DNA of 7,506 nt from Paludibacter sp. (GTDB lineage: Bacteria; Bacteroidota; Bacteroidia; Bacteroidales; Paludibacteraceae): contig JAQWCZ010000099.1 in assembly GCA_028705705.1 (NCBI GenBank), forward strand, positions 1 through 7,506. Reading direction: 5' to 3'. Positions 1 to 6,241 of this stretch are shown one piece after another. Within the stretch, counting starts at the first letter, position 1; every line of letters begins with the position of its first letter. The translations under genes and the position numbers were made by a program. A model generated the notes under the pieces. It was not told where the DNA came from. It was given only the letters and a program-made list of their open reading frames with translations, and made no database searches.

Positions 1-1
1 C

Positions 2-562
2 GTGGCTGCCATGGCGCTGGCTTGGTTGAGCGGGGTGACCTCGGAAGAATTGAGAACAGGTTTGTCCTCTTTTTCCGGCGTTTACAGGCGTTTTAATATC
101 GTGTGTCAAACAGCAGAAACGGTTTATATTGATGATTATGCACACCATCCGAGTGAATTGAAGGCTGGCATTACTTCTATTAGAGAAATGTATCCTGAAA
201 GGAAGATCACCGGGATTTTTCAGCCACACCTGTATTCCCGTACCAAAGATTTTGCAGATGAATTTGCACAGGTGTTGTCAACATTAGATGAATTGATTCT
301 GCTGGATATTTATCCGGCGCGTGAGTTGCCAATTGAAGGAGTTAATCCGGAACTTATTCTGAATAAAATGACGCTAAATAAAAAAGAATATTGTCCGAAG
401 AATGAATTAATCAGTTTGTTGGAAAAAAGAGATGATCTGGAAGTGCTGGTCACATTCGGTGCCGGCGATATTGATGCACTGGTTCCTGAAATCAGGAAAG
501 TTATCAAACAGAAGAAAATAAATACCGGGGAGCCTTTGGAAGGGGCGGCAGTAAATATATGA
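2..562 (+). CDS. murC: UDP-N-acetylmuramate--L-alanine ligase, C-terminal part (5' end outside window)
   Basis: MurC is the cytoplasmic ATP-dependent ligase that adds L-alanine to UDP-N-acetylmuramic acid, the first step of the peptidoglycan peptide stem. Only the last 186 or so residues are present; full-length members have roughly 450-480, so the N-terminal UDP-binding domain and most of the central ATPase domain lie upstream. The visible part is the C-terminal Mur ligase domain. It has the MurC hallmark IDDYAHHP (fragment residues 43-50), the FQPHLYSRT block (73-81), LLDIYPARE and a late GAGDID motif. The apparent GTG at position 2 is an internal codon, not a start. The stop codon TGA overlaps the ftsQ start as ATGA, so translation of the two genes is probably coupled. 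No frameshift is visible. The family call is secure. Confidence 0.96.
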   Translation: MAAMALAWLSGVTSEELRTGLSSFSGVYRRFNIVCQTAETVYIDDYAHHPSELKAGITSIREMYPERKITGIFQPHLYSRTKDFADEFAQVLSTLDELILLDIYPARELPIEGVNPELILNKMTLNKKEYCPKNELISLLEKRDDLEVLVTFGAGDIDALVPEIRKVIKQKKINTGEPLEGAAVNI

Positions 563-1311
563 AACGAAAAGTAATCAGTTATATTCTTTTGACAACGGGT
601 GTCACAATCGTGTTGGGATATCTGGTTTACGCACTGATCTGTTTTTCGGTGGACGAGAACGACATCAAATGTAAAAACCTGGTTATTGAGGTAGATGGAA
701 AGATAGAGCTGATTAAATCCGGAGAGTTGAACGACATGTTGCGGGATCATCAGTTGCATCCCATCGGTCAGTCGTTGAATCGCTTACAAACAGAGCAAAT
801 TGAACGTTTTCTGGAGCAAAATCCTTTGGTAAAGAAAGCCGTATGTTATCATATCCCCGATGGCTGTGTGTTTGTAAAGGTATCGCTACGGGAACCCAAG
901 TTTCTGGTTATGACCAATGAAAATTATTATGTGGATCAACAAAAAAAAATATTACCGGTGCCTTTGCATGCAGTAGCTTATGTTCCAGTGGTTACAGGCA
1001 GGGTGACCCGATCGATGGCTCAGGGTACCTTGTTTGATTTTGTTGATTTTATCGAAAAAAACAGTTTTTGGAATGCACAAATATCTCAGATCCATATTAA
1101 TGAAGATATGAAAGTAGAGTTGGTACCCAGGGTTGGAGATACCGCAATTTTACTGGGAAGTTTGGATAATTATGAGGAAAAACTAAACCGTGTTTACCGT
1201 TTTTATAAACAGGGTTTCAAGGTAATGGGCTGGAACAGGTATAATAAAATTGACTTGCAGTACGATGATCAAATTGTCGGAATAAGAAATGAAAGGGACT
1301 CTGAAAATTAG
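559..1311 (+). CDS. ftsQ: Cell division protein FtsQ (Bacteroidetes type)
   Basis: FtsQ is a bitopic inner-membrane protein that links early and late divisome proteins through its periplasmic part. The 250-residue product starts with a short basic cytoplasmic tail (MKRK), then one hydrophobic segment at about residues 6-29. A periplasmic region with a POTRA-like stretch follows (about 35-110), then the conserved LREPKFLVMT and YYVDQQKKILPV blocks typical of FtsQ beta domains. Sequence conservation is low, as usual for FtsQ in this phylum, so the call rests on topology, these blocks and position between murC and ftsA. The ATG start is fixed by the 4-base ATGA overlap with the murC stop. The gap to ftsA is 135 bases, which is long for this cluster, and contains a palindromic element. 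Confidence 0.93.
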   Translation: MKRKVISYILLTTGVTIVLGYLVYALICFSVDENDIKCKNLVIEVDGKIELIKSGELNDMLRDHQLHPIGQSLNRLQTEQIERFLEQNPLVKKAVCYHIPDGCVFVKVSLREPKFLVMTNENYYVDQQKKILPVPLHAVAYVPVVTGRVTRSMAQGTLFDFVDFIEKNSFWNAQISQIHINEDMKVELVPRVGDTAILLGSLDNYEEKLNRVYRFYKQGFKVMGWNRYNKIDLQYDDQIVGIRNERDSEN

Positions 1312-1312
1312 A

Positions 1313-1395
1313 TTTTTCAAGGCTTGCGAACGAGCTAAAAGCGGAGTTTACTATAGTAAATGAGCATTTTAGCGAGAGAACGTTACGAAGAAAAA
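1313..1395. repeat. Nested palindromic element in the ftsQ-ftsA gap
   Basis: Three pairs of complementary arms are arranged around nearly one centre at about position 1353.5. The core is a perfect 14-base palindrome, TTTACTATAGTAAA (1347-1360). It is flanked by GCTAAAA (1334-1340) and TTTTAGC (1367-1373), which share exactly the same centre. An outer TTTTTC (1313-1318) faces GAAAAA (1390-1395), offset by half a base. The segments between arms do not pair well. No reading frame in it resembles a known protein. The arrangement suggests a palindromic intergenic repeat or an RNA structure in the ftsQ-ftsA transcript; whether other copies exist cannot be judged here. It is not a standard terminator, since no U-tract follows the core stem. 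Confidence 0.55.
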
Positions 1396-1446
1396 GCAAT
1401 TTTTAGGAATCCCGATGAGCATACGTTAACGGATTTTTAAAAGAGC

Positions 1447-2739
1447 ATGAAAGGAAAAGAGGAGATAAACAGATTGGTTGCTTTTGACTTTGCCGGCACG
1501 GGAGTCAGGGCTATTGCCGCTGAGGTGAGGGAGGATAATGCCATTAAAATTTTATCAGAAGAGGTCAGAAAGGTTGAAGGGATAAAAAATGGCATCATCG
1601 GTCAGCCTTCGGGAACGGCTTTCAATGTGGTTGCATTGCTTAAAGAATTGCAAAACAGCGCCGGCTTGCGTGAACCTATCAAGAAATTTTCCACCGCATT
1701 CGGAGGCAAGAGTATGAAAATCGTACATGCTTCAGTACGTCGCAAACTAAACAAATCCAAAGAAATTACGACTGATATAATCGATTCTATGGCCTTGGAA
1801 TGTGAAAAATCATATCAGGCACAGGACATGCTGGTTTATGACACCATTCCTGTTGTGTATGAAGTGGATGGGGTGGAAATGGAAAAACCGGAAGGGCATC
1901 ATGGAACCTATATTATCGGAAATTATCACCTGGTTGTGGGTAGTGCACAGATGAAAGTTCAGTTACACAAATGTATCGAAAGGATTTACAATTGTCGGGT
2001 GGAACACATGCCACTGGCAGCAGAAGCTTTTGCAATAGCCGTAACAGAAGAAGAAGACAGACAGGCCGGTTGCGCCATAATTAACATGGGGGATTCTTCA
2101 ACCACACTTGCCATTTATCGCAACGAGATACTACAATACTTATTGGTGGTGCCACTTGGGGGACGAAATATCACCAAAGATATAGAAGAAGTAGGCATCA
2201 CCGAAGCTTATGCAGAGAAGTTAAAATGCAAAAAAGGTGTTGCGATGGAAACAAGGATCGATGCGCCTGTAAACGTAAGGATTCCGGCAAGGCACCCGGA
2301 AGATCAACCGGTTGTTATTACGACATCTTTTTTGGCTATGATTATTGAGTCGAGGTTGGATGAAATTTTTCTGCCAATATTCAAAATCTTGAATCAATAT
2401 GAGGATCAGATCCCACATGGAGTGATTATTTCGGGTGGAGGAGCGAAATTAACACAAATCAGGGAATATATTGAAGAGAAATCCGGAATTCAAACACGAT
2501 ATGGTGATCATTCGGGTTGGCTGACTTCTGATACACCTGGAAAATTTTCAGATTTATCGTACGCACAGGTGGTTGGTACCATCATCTTGACGCATGATTA
2601 CAGGCTGGAGCATAAAGAAGTAATTGAGAAAACCGAAGTAGAAAAAAAACCAAAGCGTAAATCCATAACAGACAAAATTACACAGGGTATTATCCGTTTT
2701 TTTGAGGAAGACACTGAGATGGAGGTGAAAAAGGAGTAG
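1447..2739 (+). CDS. ftsA: Cell division protein FtsA, divergent
   Basis: FtsA is the actin-like protein that tethers FtsZ filaments to the membrane and recruits later divisome proteins. The product has 430 residues. It has the actin-fold layout with an FtsA-specific 1C region (about 80-160) and a conserved VVPLGGRNITKDIEEVGI stretch after the phosphate-2 region. The adenosine motif VIISGGGAK (326-334) is well kept. A C-terminal amphipathic helix, KITQGIIRFFEED (410-422), fits the membrane-targeting sequence. Phosphate-1 is unusual: FDFAGTGVRA (13-22) replaces the usual D/E-L-G-S/T-S/T-K/R pattern. Phosphate-2 is also unusual: INMGDSSTT (212-220) carries Asn where an Asp is expected. The ATG is the only plausible start because an in-frame TAA lies 9 bases upstream. 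The stop codon lies inside a REP-like repeat. The identity is firm from position and motifs; nucleotide binding may be altered. Confidence 0.92.
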   Translation: MKGKEEINRLVAFDFAGTGVRAIAAEVREDNAIKILSEEVRKVEGIKNGIIGQPSGTAFNVVALLKELQNSAGLREPIKKFSTAFGGKSMKIVHASVRRKLNKSKEITTDIIDSMALECEKSYQAQDMLVYDTIPVVYEVDGVEMEKPEGHHGTYIIGNYHLVVGSAQMKVQLHKCIERIYNCRVEHMPLAAEAFAIAVTEEEDRQAGCAIINMGDSSTTLAIYRNEILQYLLVVPLGGRNITKDIEEVGITEAYAEKLKCKKGVAMETRIDAPVNVRIPARHPEDQPVVITTSFLAMIIESRLDEIFLPIFKILNQYEDQIPHGVIISGGGAKLTQIREYIEEKSGIQTRYGDHSGWLTSDTPGKFSDLSYAQVVGTIILTHDYRLEHKEVIEKTEVEKKPKRKSITDKITQGIIRFFEEDTEMEVKKE

Positions 2740-2781
2740 GGGCGCAATGCTTGCGCCCAATAGTGGGTAGTTTAAGAGTTT
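2735..2781 (+). repeat. REP-like hairpin repeat, copy 1 (ftsA-ftsZ gap)
   Basis: The core is the hairpin GGGCGCAATGCTTGCGCCC (2740-2758), an 8-bp GC-rich stem with a 3-base loop in an AT-rich gap. The 47-base unit recurs on the minus strand at 4856-4902 with 45 of 47 bases identical by hand alignment. The first 32 bases are identical in both copies, including the flanks AGTAG and AATAGTGG. The ftsA stop codon TAG (2737-2739) lies inside the unit. No T-run follows the stem, so an intrinsic terminator is unlikely. It sits between two genes of one transcript, where such hairpins can affect mRNA decay. It resembles REP-type palindromic repeats; no matching transposase is in the window. Confidence 0.85.
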
Positions 2782-2788
2782 AACTGTT

Positions 2789-2816
2789 TTCTGGTACGAA
2801 TAATCATTTATCAGAA
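2789..2816 (+). other. Possible stem-loop in the ftsZ leader
   Basis: TTCTGGTA (2789-2796) can pair with TATCAGAA (2809-2816) through 8 pairs, one of them G-U, around a 12-base loop. It lies about 38 bases upstream of the ftsZ start, followed by a very A-rich leader. A stem this short in AT-rich sequence can arise by chance, and there is no T-run to make it a terminator. No good TAnnTTTG promoter motif was found in this gap. Confidence 0.2.
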
Positions 2817-2854
2817 GAAAATAAAAATAAACAATAAGAAAAAATTTATATAAT

Positions 2855-4153
2855 ATGGAAGATATTTTGCCATTAGTTGATTTACCCATGATTGACCCTG
2901 CGATAATCAAGGTAATTGGTGTCGGTGGTGGAGGTGGTAATGCCGTAAACCACATGTACAACCAGGGTTTTAGGGATGTGTCGTTTGTCGTATGTAATAC
3001 TGACAACCAAGCCCTGCAAAATTCTCCGGTTCCACTCAAAATACAATTGGGTGCCGGATTGGGTGCCGGGGGTAATCCTGAAGTTGCACGACAGGCTGCG
3101 GAAGAATCCATTGACCGCATCAAGCATGTGCTGAAAGACAATACAAAAATGGTTTTCATTACTGCCGGGATGGGGGGTGGAACCGGTACCGGAGCTTCTC
3201 CTGTGGTTGCTCAGGCTGCACATGAGTTAGGTATACTGACGGTTGGTATCGTGACGATTCCCTTTGCATTTGAAGGTAGTCTGAAGATTCGCCAGGCGCT
3301 CGAAGGGGTTGCTGCTTTGAGTGAACATGTGGATGCCTTGTTGGTTATTAATAATGAAAAGTTACGGGAGATTTTTGCTGATCTTGAATTGTCAAATGCT
3401 TTCGCCAAAGCCGACGATGTGCTGACCAATGCAGCCAGGGGTATCGCTGAAATAATAACGGTTCCAGGTTATATCAATACTGACTTTGCTGATGTGTACA
3501 CCATCCTGAGTAAGGGTAACGTGGCTATCATGAATACTGGTTATGCTTCAGGAGAAAAGCGTATCACCAAAGCGATACAGGATGCGCTGAACTCTCCGTT
3601 GTTAAATACTAATGATGTAAGTGGTGCAAGTAAGGTATTGCTGAACCTATACTGTTCAAGCGCACAGGAATTTCAGATTAAAATGGATGAAGTCAAAGAA
3701 ATTAATGAATTTATGGCTTCCATCGGAGATGATATCCAGGTAATCTGGGGTGCGGCTTTTGATGATAGTCTGGGTGAAAATGTGAAGATAACCCTGATTG
3801 CAACCGGCTATGATGTGTCTGATATACCGGGTATGCCGGCTTCAGCGAAGAAAAAAATGAGTCAGCGGTCTGCATTGAGAACGGTGACCTTCGATGGAGA
3901 TAATGAAATTACTGATCAACCGGAAGTTGAGCCGGATGATGAACCAACTCGCCCCGATATCGAGAAGTCCATGCAAACTTATTATCCATCTTCACAGGAG
4001 AAATCGCGTGCAGCACAACAACCGGAACTACCAATAGAAATCGACGAAGAAGTTGAAACGATAACGCTCGATCTGGAAGATTTGGATGATGAGAAAGTTC
4101 TCGAAAAAGCAGAGAACATCCCCACATGGAAAAGAAGATTAGGTTTGAAATAA
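2855..4153 (+). CDS. ftsZ: Cell division GTPase FtsZ
   Basis: FtsZ is the tubulin-like GTPase that polymerises into the Z ring at midcell. The product has 432 residues. The N-terminal nucleotide-binding domain carries GVGGGGGNA (22-30) and the tubulin signature GGGTGTG (107-113). The T7 synergy loop NTDFADV (208-214) supplies the catalytic Asp residues at 210 and 213. A variable acidic linker runs from about 330 to 418. The C-terminal peptide ENIPTWKRRLGLK (420-432) matches the hydrophobic-basic tail that binds FtsA and other partners. All key residues are intact. The ATG is preceded by an A/T-rich leader without a clear Shine-Dalgarno site, normal for this phylum. It follows ftsA by 115 bases, ends the plus-strand cluster, and converges on a metallopeptidase gene 3 bases after its stop. 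Confidence 0.98.
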   Translation: MEDILPLVDLPMIDPAIIKVIGVGGGGGNAVNHMYNQGFRDVSFVVCNTDNQALQNSPVPLKIQLGAGLGAGGNPEVARQAAEESIDRIKHVLKDNTKMVFITAGMGGGTGTGASPVVAQAAHELGILTVGIVTIPFAFEGSLKIRQALEGVAALSEHVDALLVINNEKLREIFADLELSNAFAKADDVLTNAARGIAEIITVPGYINTDFADVYTILSKGNVAIMNTGYASGEKRITKAIQDALNSPLLNTNDVSGASKVLLNLYCSSAQEFQIKMDEVKEINEFMASIGDDIQVIWGAAFDDSLGENVKITLIATGYDVSDIPGMPASAKKKMSQRSALRTVTFDGDNEITDQPEVEPDDEPTRPDIEKSMQTYYPSSQEKSRAAQQPELPIEIDEEVETITLDLEDLDDEKVLEKAENIPTWKRRLGLK

Positions 4154-4156
4154 CGT

Positions 4157-4825
4157 TTAGTCTCTTCTACCCATAAATATCATCACATAATAAAGCAAGG
4201 TTGCCAAAGAACCCAACGCAGCTACCACATAAGTATAAGCAGCAGTCTTTAATGCATCTTTTGCTGGCTCATGAGTTGAATAATTTGTGATGCCGGCATT
4301 GCTTAACCAAGCAAGGGCACGCTGACTGGCATTGATTTCCACGGGTAAGGTGATGAAACTGAAAAGTGTCGTAGTGGCAAATAAAATAATGCCAATCAAC
4401 AACAGTTGCGGAAATGATTCCAGAAATATGATTCCAGCCAGCAATACCCATTGTACCCAGTTGGAGGCAAAACTCACCACGGGAACGAGACGTGAACGCA
4501 TTTGCAAAGGTGCATAAGCCGTGGCATGCTGTACGGCATGACCGCATTCATGAGCTGCAACAGCCGCTGCTGCCACACTGGCTGAATGATAAACTCCTTC
4601 ACTTAAATTTACTGTTTTGGTCAGCGGGTTATAGTGGTCAGTCAACTGACCGGATGTACAAGTTACTTTCACATCTGTCAACCCGTTTTCCTGTAGCATT
4701 TTATAAGCGATATCCCTGCCGGTTAATTCCACCGGAATCTTCGAGTATTTTTTAAACTTCGATTTAAGACTGCTTTGAATTAAGAAACTCACTAAAGCAG
4801 TTACACCAAAAATAATCCAAATCAT
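4157..4825 (-). CDS. Membrane zinc metallopeptidase, YugP / Zn_peptidase_2 family
   Basis: This is a 222-residue integral membrane protein of the YugP-like putative neutral zinc metallopeptidase family; the physiological substrate of the family is not well established. The zinc-binding HExxH motif is HECGH (92-96) within an Ala-rich helix. The downstream PVEINASQRAL block (161-171) offers Glu163 as a probable third zinc ligand. Hydrophobic segments at about 1-20, 113-135, 138-160 and 195-218 suggest three or four membrane passes. Length is close to the family norm of about 225-230. The ATG (complement of 4823-4825) gives a natural hydrophobic N-terminus. It lies downstream of queA on the same strand, with a hairpin repeat in the 126-base gap. 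It converges tail-to-tail with ftsZ. A link to division is not implied by this orientation. Confidence 0.92.
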   Translation of the reverse strand: MIWIIFGVTALVSFLIQSSLKSKFKKYSKIPVELTGRDIAYKMLQENGLTDVKVTCTSGQLTDHYNPLTKTVNLSEGVYHSASVAAAAVAAHECGHAVQHATAYAPLQMRSRLVPVVSFASNWVQWVLLAGIIFLESFPQLLLIGIILFATTTLFSFITLPVEINASQRALAWLSNAGITNYSTHEPAKDALKTAAYTYVVAALGSLATLLYYVMIFMGRRD

Positions 4826-4855
4826 GTTGTTGTAAATTAAATTTTTAAACCCTTA

Positions 4856-4902
4856 AAACTGTTAAACTAACCACTATTGGGCGCAAGCATTGCGCCCCTA
4901 CT
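4856..4902 (-). repeat. REP-like hairpin repeat, copy 2 (queA-peptidase gap)
   Basis: This is the inverted second copy of the unit at 2735-2781, with two mismatches over 47 bases. The hairpin stem spans 4879-4897, with the same 8-bp arms and 3-base loop. Read along the minus-strand transcript it has the same orientation relative to its genes as copy 1: after the upstream gene's stop and before the downstream gene's start (30 bases before the peptidase ATG). No T-run follows, so termination is unlikely. Confidence 0.85.
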
Positions 4903-4913
4903 AACTAACCACT
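4865..4913. repeat. 11-bp direct repeats flanking the copy 2 hairpin
   Basis: AACTAACCACT occurs at 4865-4875 and again at 4903-4913, bracketing a 27-base segment (4876-4902) that contains the hairpin. Such bracketing can reflect a target duplication or a partial tandem duplication. Copy 1 of the repeat has only one of these flanks in recognisable form, after the hairpin and with one change, which favours the flank being part of the repeat unit itself. Confidence 0.6.
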
Positions 4914-4951
4914 TATTTCAATTTTCCTGCCATCTCCAGGCCTGTCAGTTT

Positions 4952-6178
4952 TCATTTTAACAACAACGAACTGTCCCCATAGCTCAAAAACCGGAAGTCA
5001 TGCGATAGGGCGTAATCGTAAATATTTTTCCAATTTGCACCTGTGAATGCAGAAACCAATAATAACAAGGTACTTCTGGGTTGATGAAAATTGGTAAACA
5101 TGCCCCTGATTACCCTGAAAGTATAGCCCGAATGGATGATGATTTGGGTTTGTGCATGTAAAACAGTCAATTGATGATTATTAAGATAATTTAATATTGC
5201 CTGTAAAGCCTTATCGGTCGAAATGTCAGTTTTTTGCAGATAAGGCTCCCATTGCTCTACCCGGATCAATTTGTCAGGTGCAACTTTGTCATTGAGGATT
5301 TGTATCCCAATGTAAAACAAGCTTTCCAATGTCCTAACCGATGTTGTTCCTACCGCGATCACATTACCGGTGTGTTGCAGCAACTTTTCAATAGTCTCTT
5401 TTCTGACTGAAATCACCTCGGCATGCATTTCATGATCGGAGATATCAGTCGCCTTTACCGGTTGGAAAGTCCCTGCACCCACGTGTAAAGTCAGTTCCTC
5501 GGTTTGGATGTTCTTTTTTTTCAAACTGTCAAGTACCTGTTCCGTGAAATGCAATCCGGCCGTAGGTGCAGCAACCGAACCTTTAATCTTTGAGTAAATT
5601 GTTTGGTAAGTTGTTTTGTCACTTTCCTCTGTTTTTCGGTGTAGGTAGGGCGGAATCGGCAACTCACCCACGTTGTCCAGTATTTCAGCAAAACTGATGT
5701 GCATATTGTCCCAGTCGAACCTAATTTGATGGGTGTTGCCTGCTGATGCTAACAGGGAAACGCTCAATTCAAAAGTTTGTCGGCCAATGGAGATGGTTTT
5801 TGTTAATCTGCCCTGTTTCCACTTTTTCAGGTTGCCGACCATGCATTTCCAGGTACAACCTTCCGTTGAACTTAACGATAAAGCATAATCGGAAGGAGTA
5901 AGTGGTTCCAGACAAAACACCTCAATTTGCGCTCCGGTCTTTTTCTGAAACAACAACCGGGCATGAATGACCTTCGTGTTGTTGTATACCAGCAAAGCGT
6001 TTTCAGGAAGGTGATTCACCGCATTCATAAAAACATCTTCGCTGATTTCACCATTGCAATAAACAAGTAATTTCGACTGATCCCGCTCTTTCAACGGGTA
6101 CTTTGCAATGCGTTCATCAGGCAAAGGATAATCGTAATCACCTATCAAAATGGGGTTGCTGTTGAAATCTTTGTTCAC
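4952..6178 (-). CDS. queA: S-adenosylmethionine:tRNA ribosyltransferase-isomerase, long Bacteroidetes variant
   Basis: QueA transfers the ribosyl part of S-adenosylmethionine to preQ1 at tRNA position 34, forming epoxyqueuosine. With the GTG start chosen here the product has 408 residues, against about 340-350 for classical QueA. Family blocks are DYDYPLPDERIAKYPL (from 14), NNTKVIHARL, GSVAAPTAGLHFTE (200-213), LHVGAGTFQPV, VGTTSVRTLES (276-286), TNFHQPRSTLL (362-372) and a final SYGDSSLLL. Extra residues lie mainly between about 287 and 350. An ATG at 6265 would add 29 residues. That extension is translated from an intergenic inverted repeat, and a promoter-like motif lies inside it, so I prefer the GTG at 6176-6178; this choice is an inference. 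No other queuosine gene is visible. The family is clear; whether this long form does exactly the classical reaction is less so. Confidence 0.88.
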   Translation of the reverse strand: MNKDFNSNPILIGDYDYPLPDERIAKYPLKERDQSKLLVYCNGEISEDVFMNAVNHLPENALLVYNNTKVIHARLLFQKKTGAQIEVFCLEPLTPSDYALSLSSTEGCTWKCMVGNLKKWKQGRLTKTISIGRQTFELSVSLLASAGNTHQIRFDWDNMHISFAEILDNVGELPIPPYLHRKTEESDKTTYQTIYSKIKGSVAAPTAGLHFTEQVLDSLKKKNIQTEELTLHVGAGTFQPVKATDISDHEMHAEVISVRKETIEKLLQHTGNVIAVGTTSVRTLESLFYIGIQILNDKVAPDKLIRVEQWEPYLQKTDISTDKALQAILNYLNNHQLTVLHAQTQIIIHSGYTFRVIRGMFTNFHQPRSTLLLLVSAFTGANWKNIYDYALSHDFRFLSYGDSSLLLK

Positions 6179-6207
6179 GGGAATCAGTAAATTGTTGTAT
6201 TTTTGTG

Positions 6208-6241
6208 CAAAAGTAATAAAATTAACCACAAAAGGCACAAA
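6208..6241 (-). promoter_or_regulatory. Candidate Bacteroidetes-type promoter for queA
   Basis: On the minus strand TACTTTTG (complement of 6208-6215) matches the Bacteroidetes -7 consensus TAnnTTTG exactly. An upstream TTTG (complement of 6238-6241) lies 22 bases away, slightly longer than the usual 19-21. Transcription would begin near 6200, giving a leader of about 20 bases to the GTG at 6178 and excluding the ATG at 6265. The repeated TTTG content of this region means chance matches are possible. Confidence 0.45.

Noticed and set aside
1289..1363. 24-codon plus-strand ORF starting in ftsQ and ending in the palindrome
   Set aside because: It overlaps ftsQ out of frame, is very short, and its end is dictated by the palindrome; there is no sign of selection on the protein.
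1217..1399. 60-residue minus-strand ORF across the ftsQ end and the palindromic gap
   Set aside because: It is antisense to ftsQ and reads through the palindromic element; it has no recognisable domain and is best explained as a shadow of the repeat.
2740..2758. GC-rich hairpin as an intrinsic terminator after ftsA
   Set aside because: No T-run follows the stem on either strand, and the same unit occurs between another co-oriented gene pair, so a repeat explains it better.
2554..3223. Minus-strand ORFs of 201 and 113 residues opposite ftsA and ftsZ
   Set aside because: They lie opposite strongly conserved ftsZ coding sequence, resemble no known family and are antisense shadows.
4269..4755. 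ORFs on both strands within the metallopeptidase gene (92, 61 and 87 residues)
   Set aside because: They overlap the gene carrying the HECGH motif in other frames and show no domain features.
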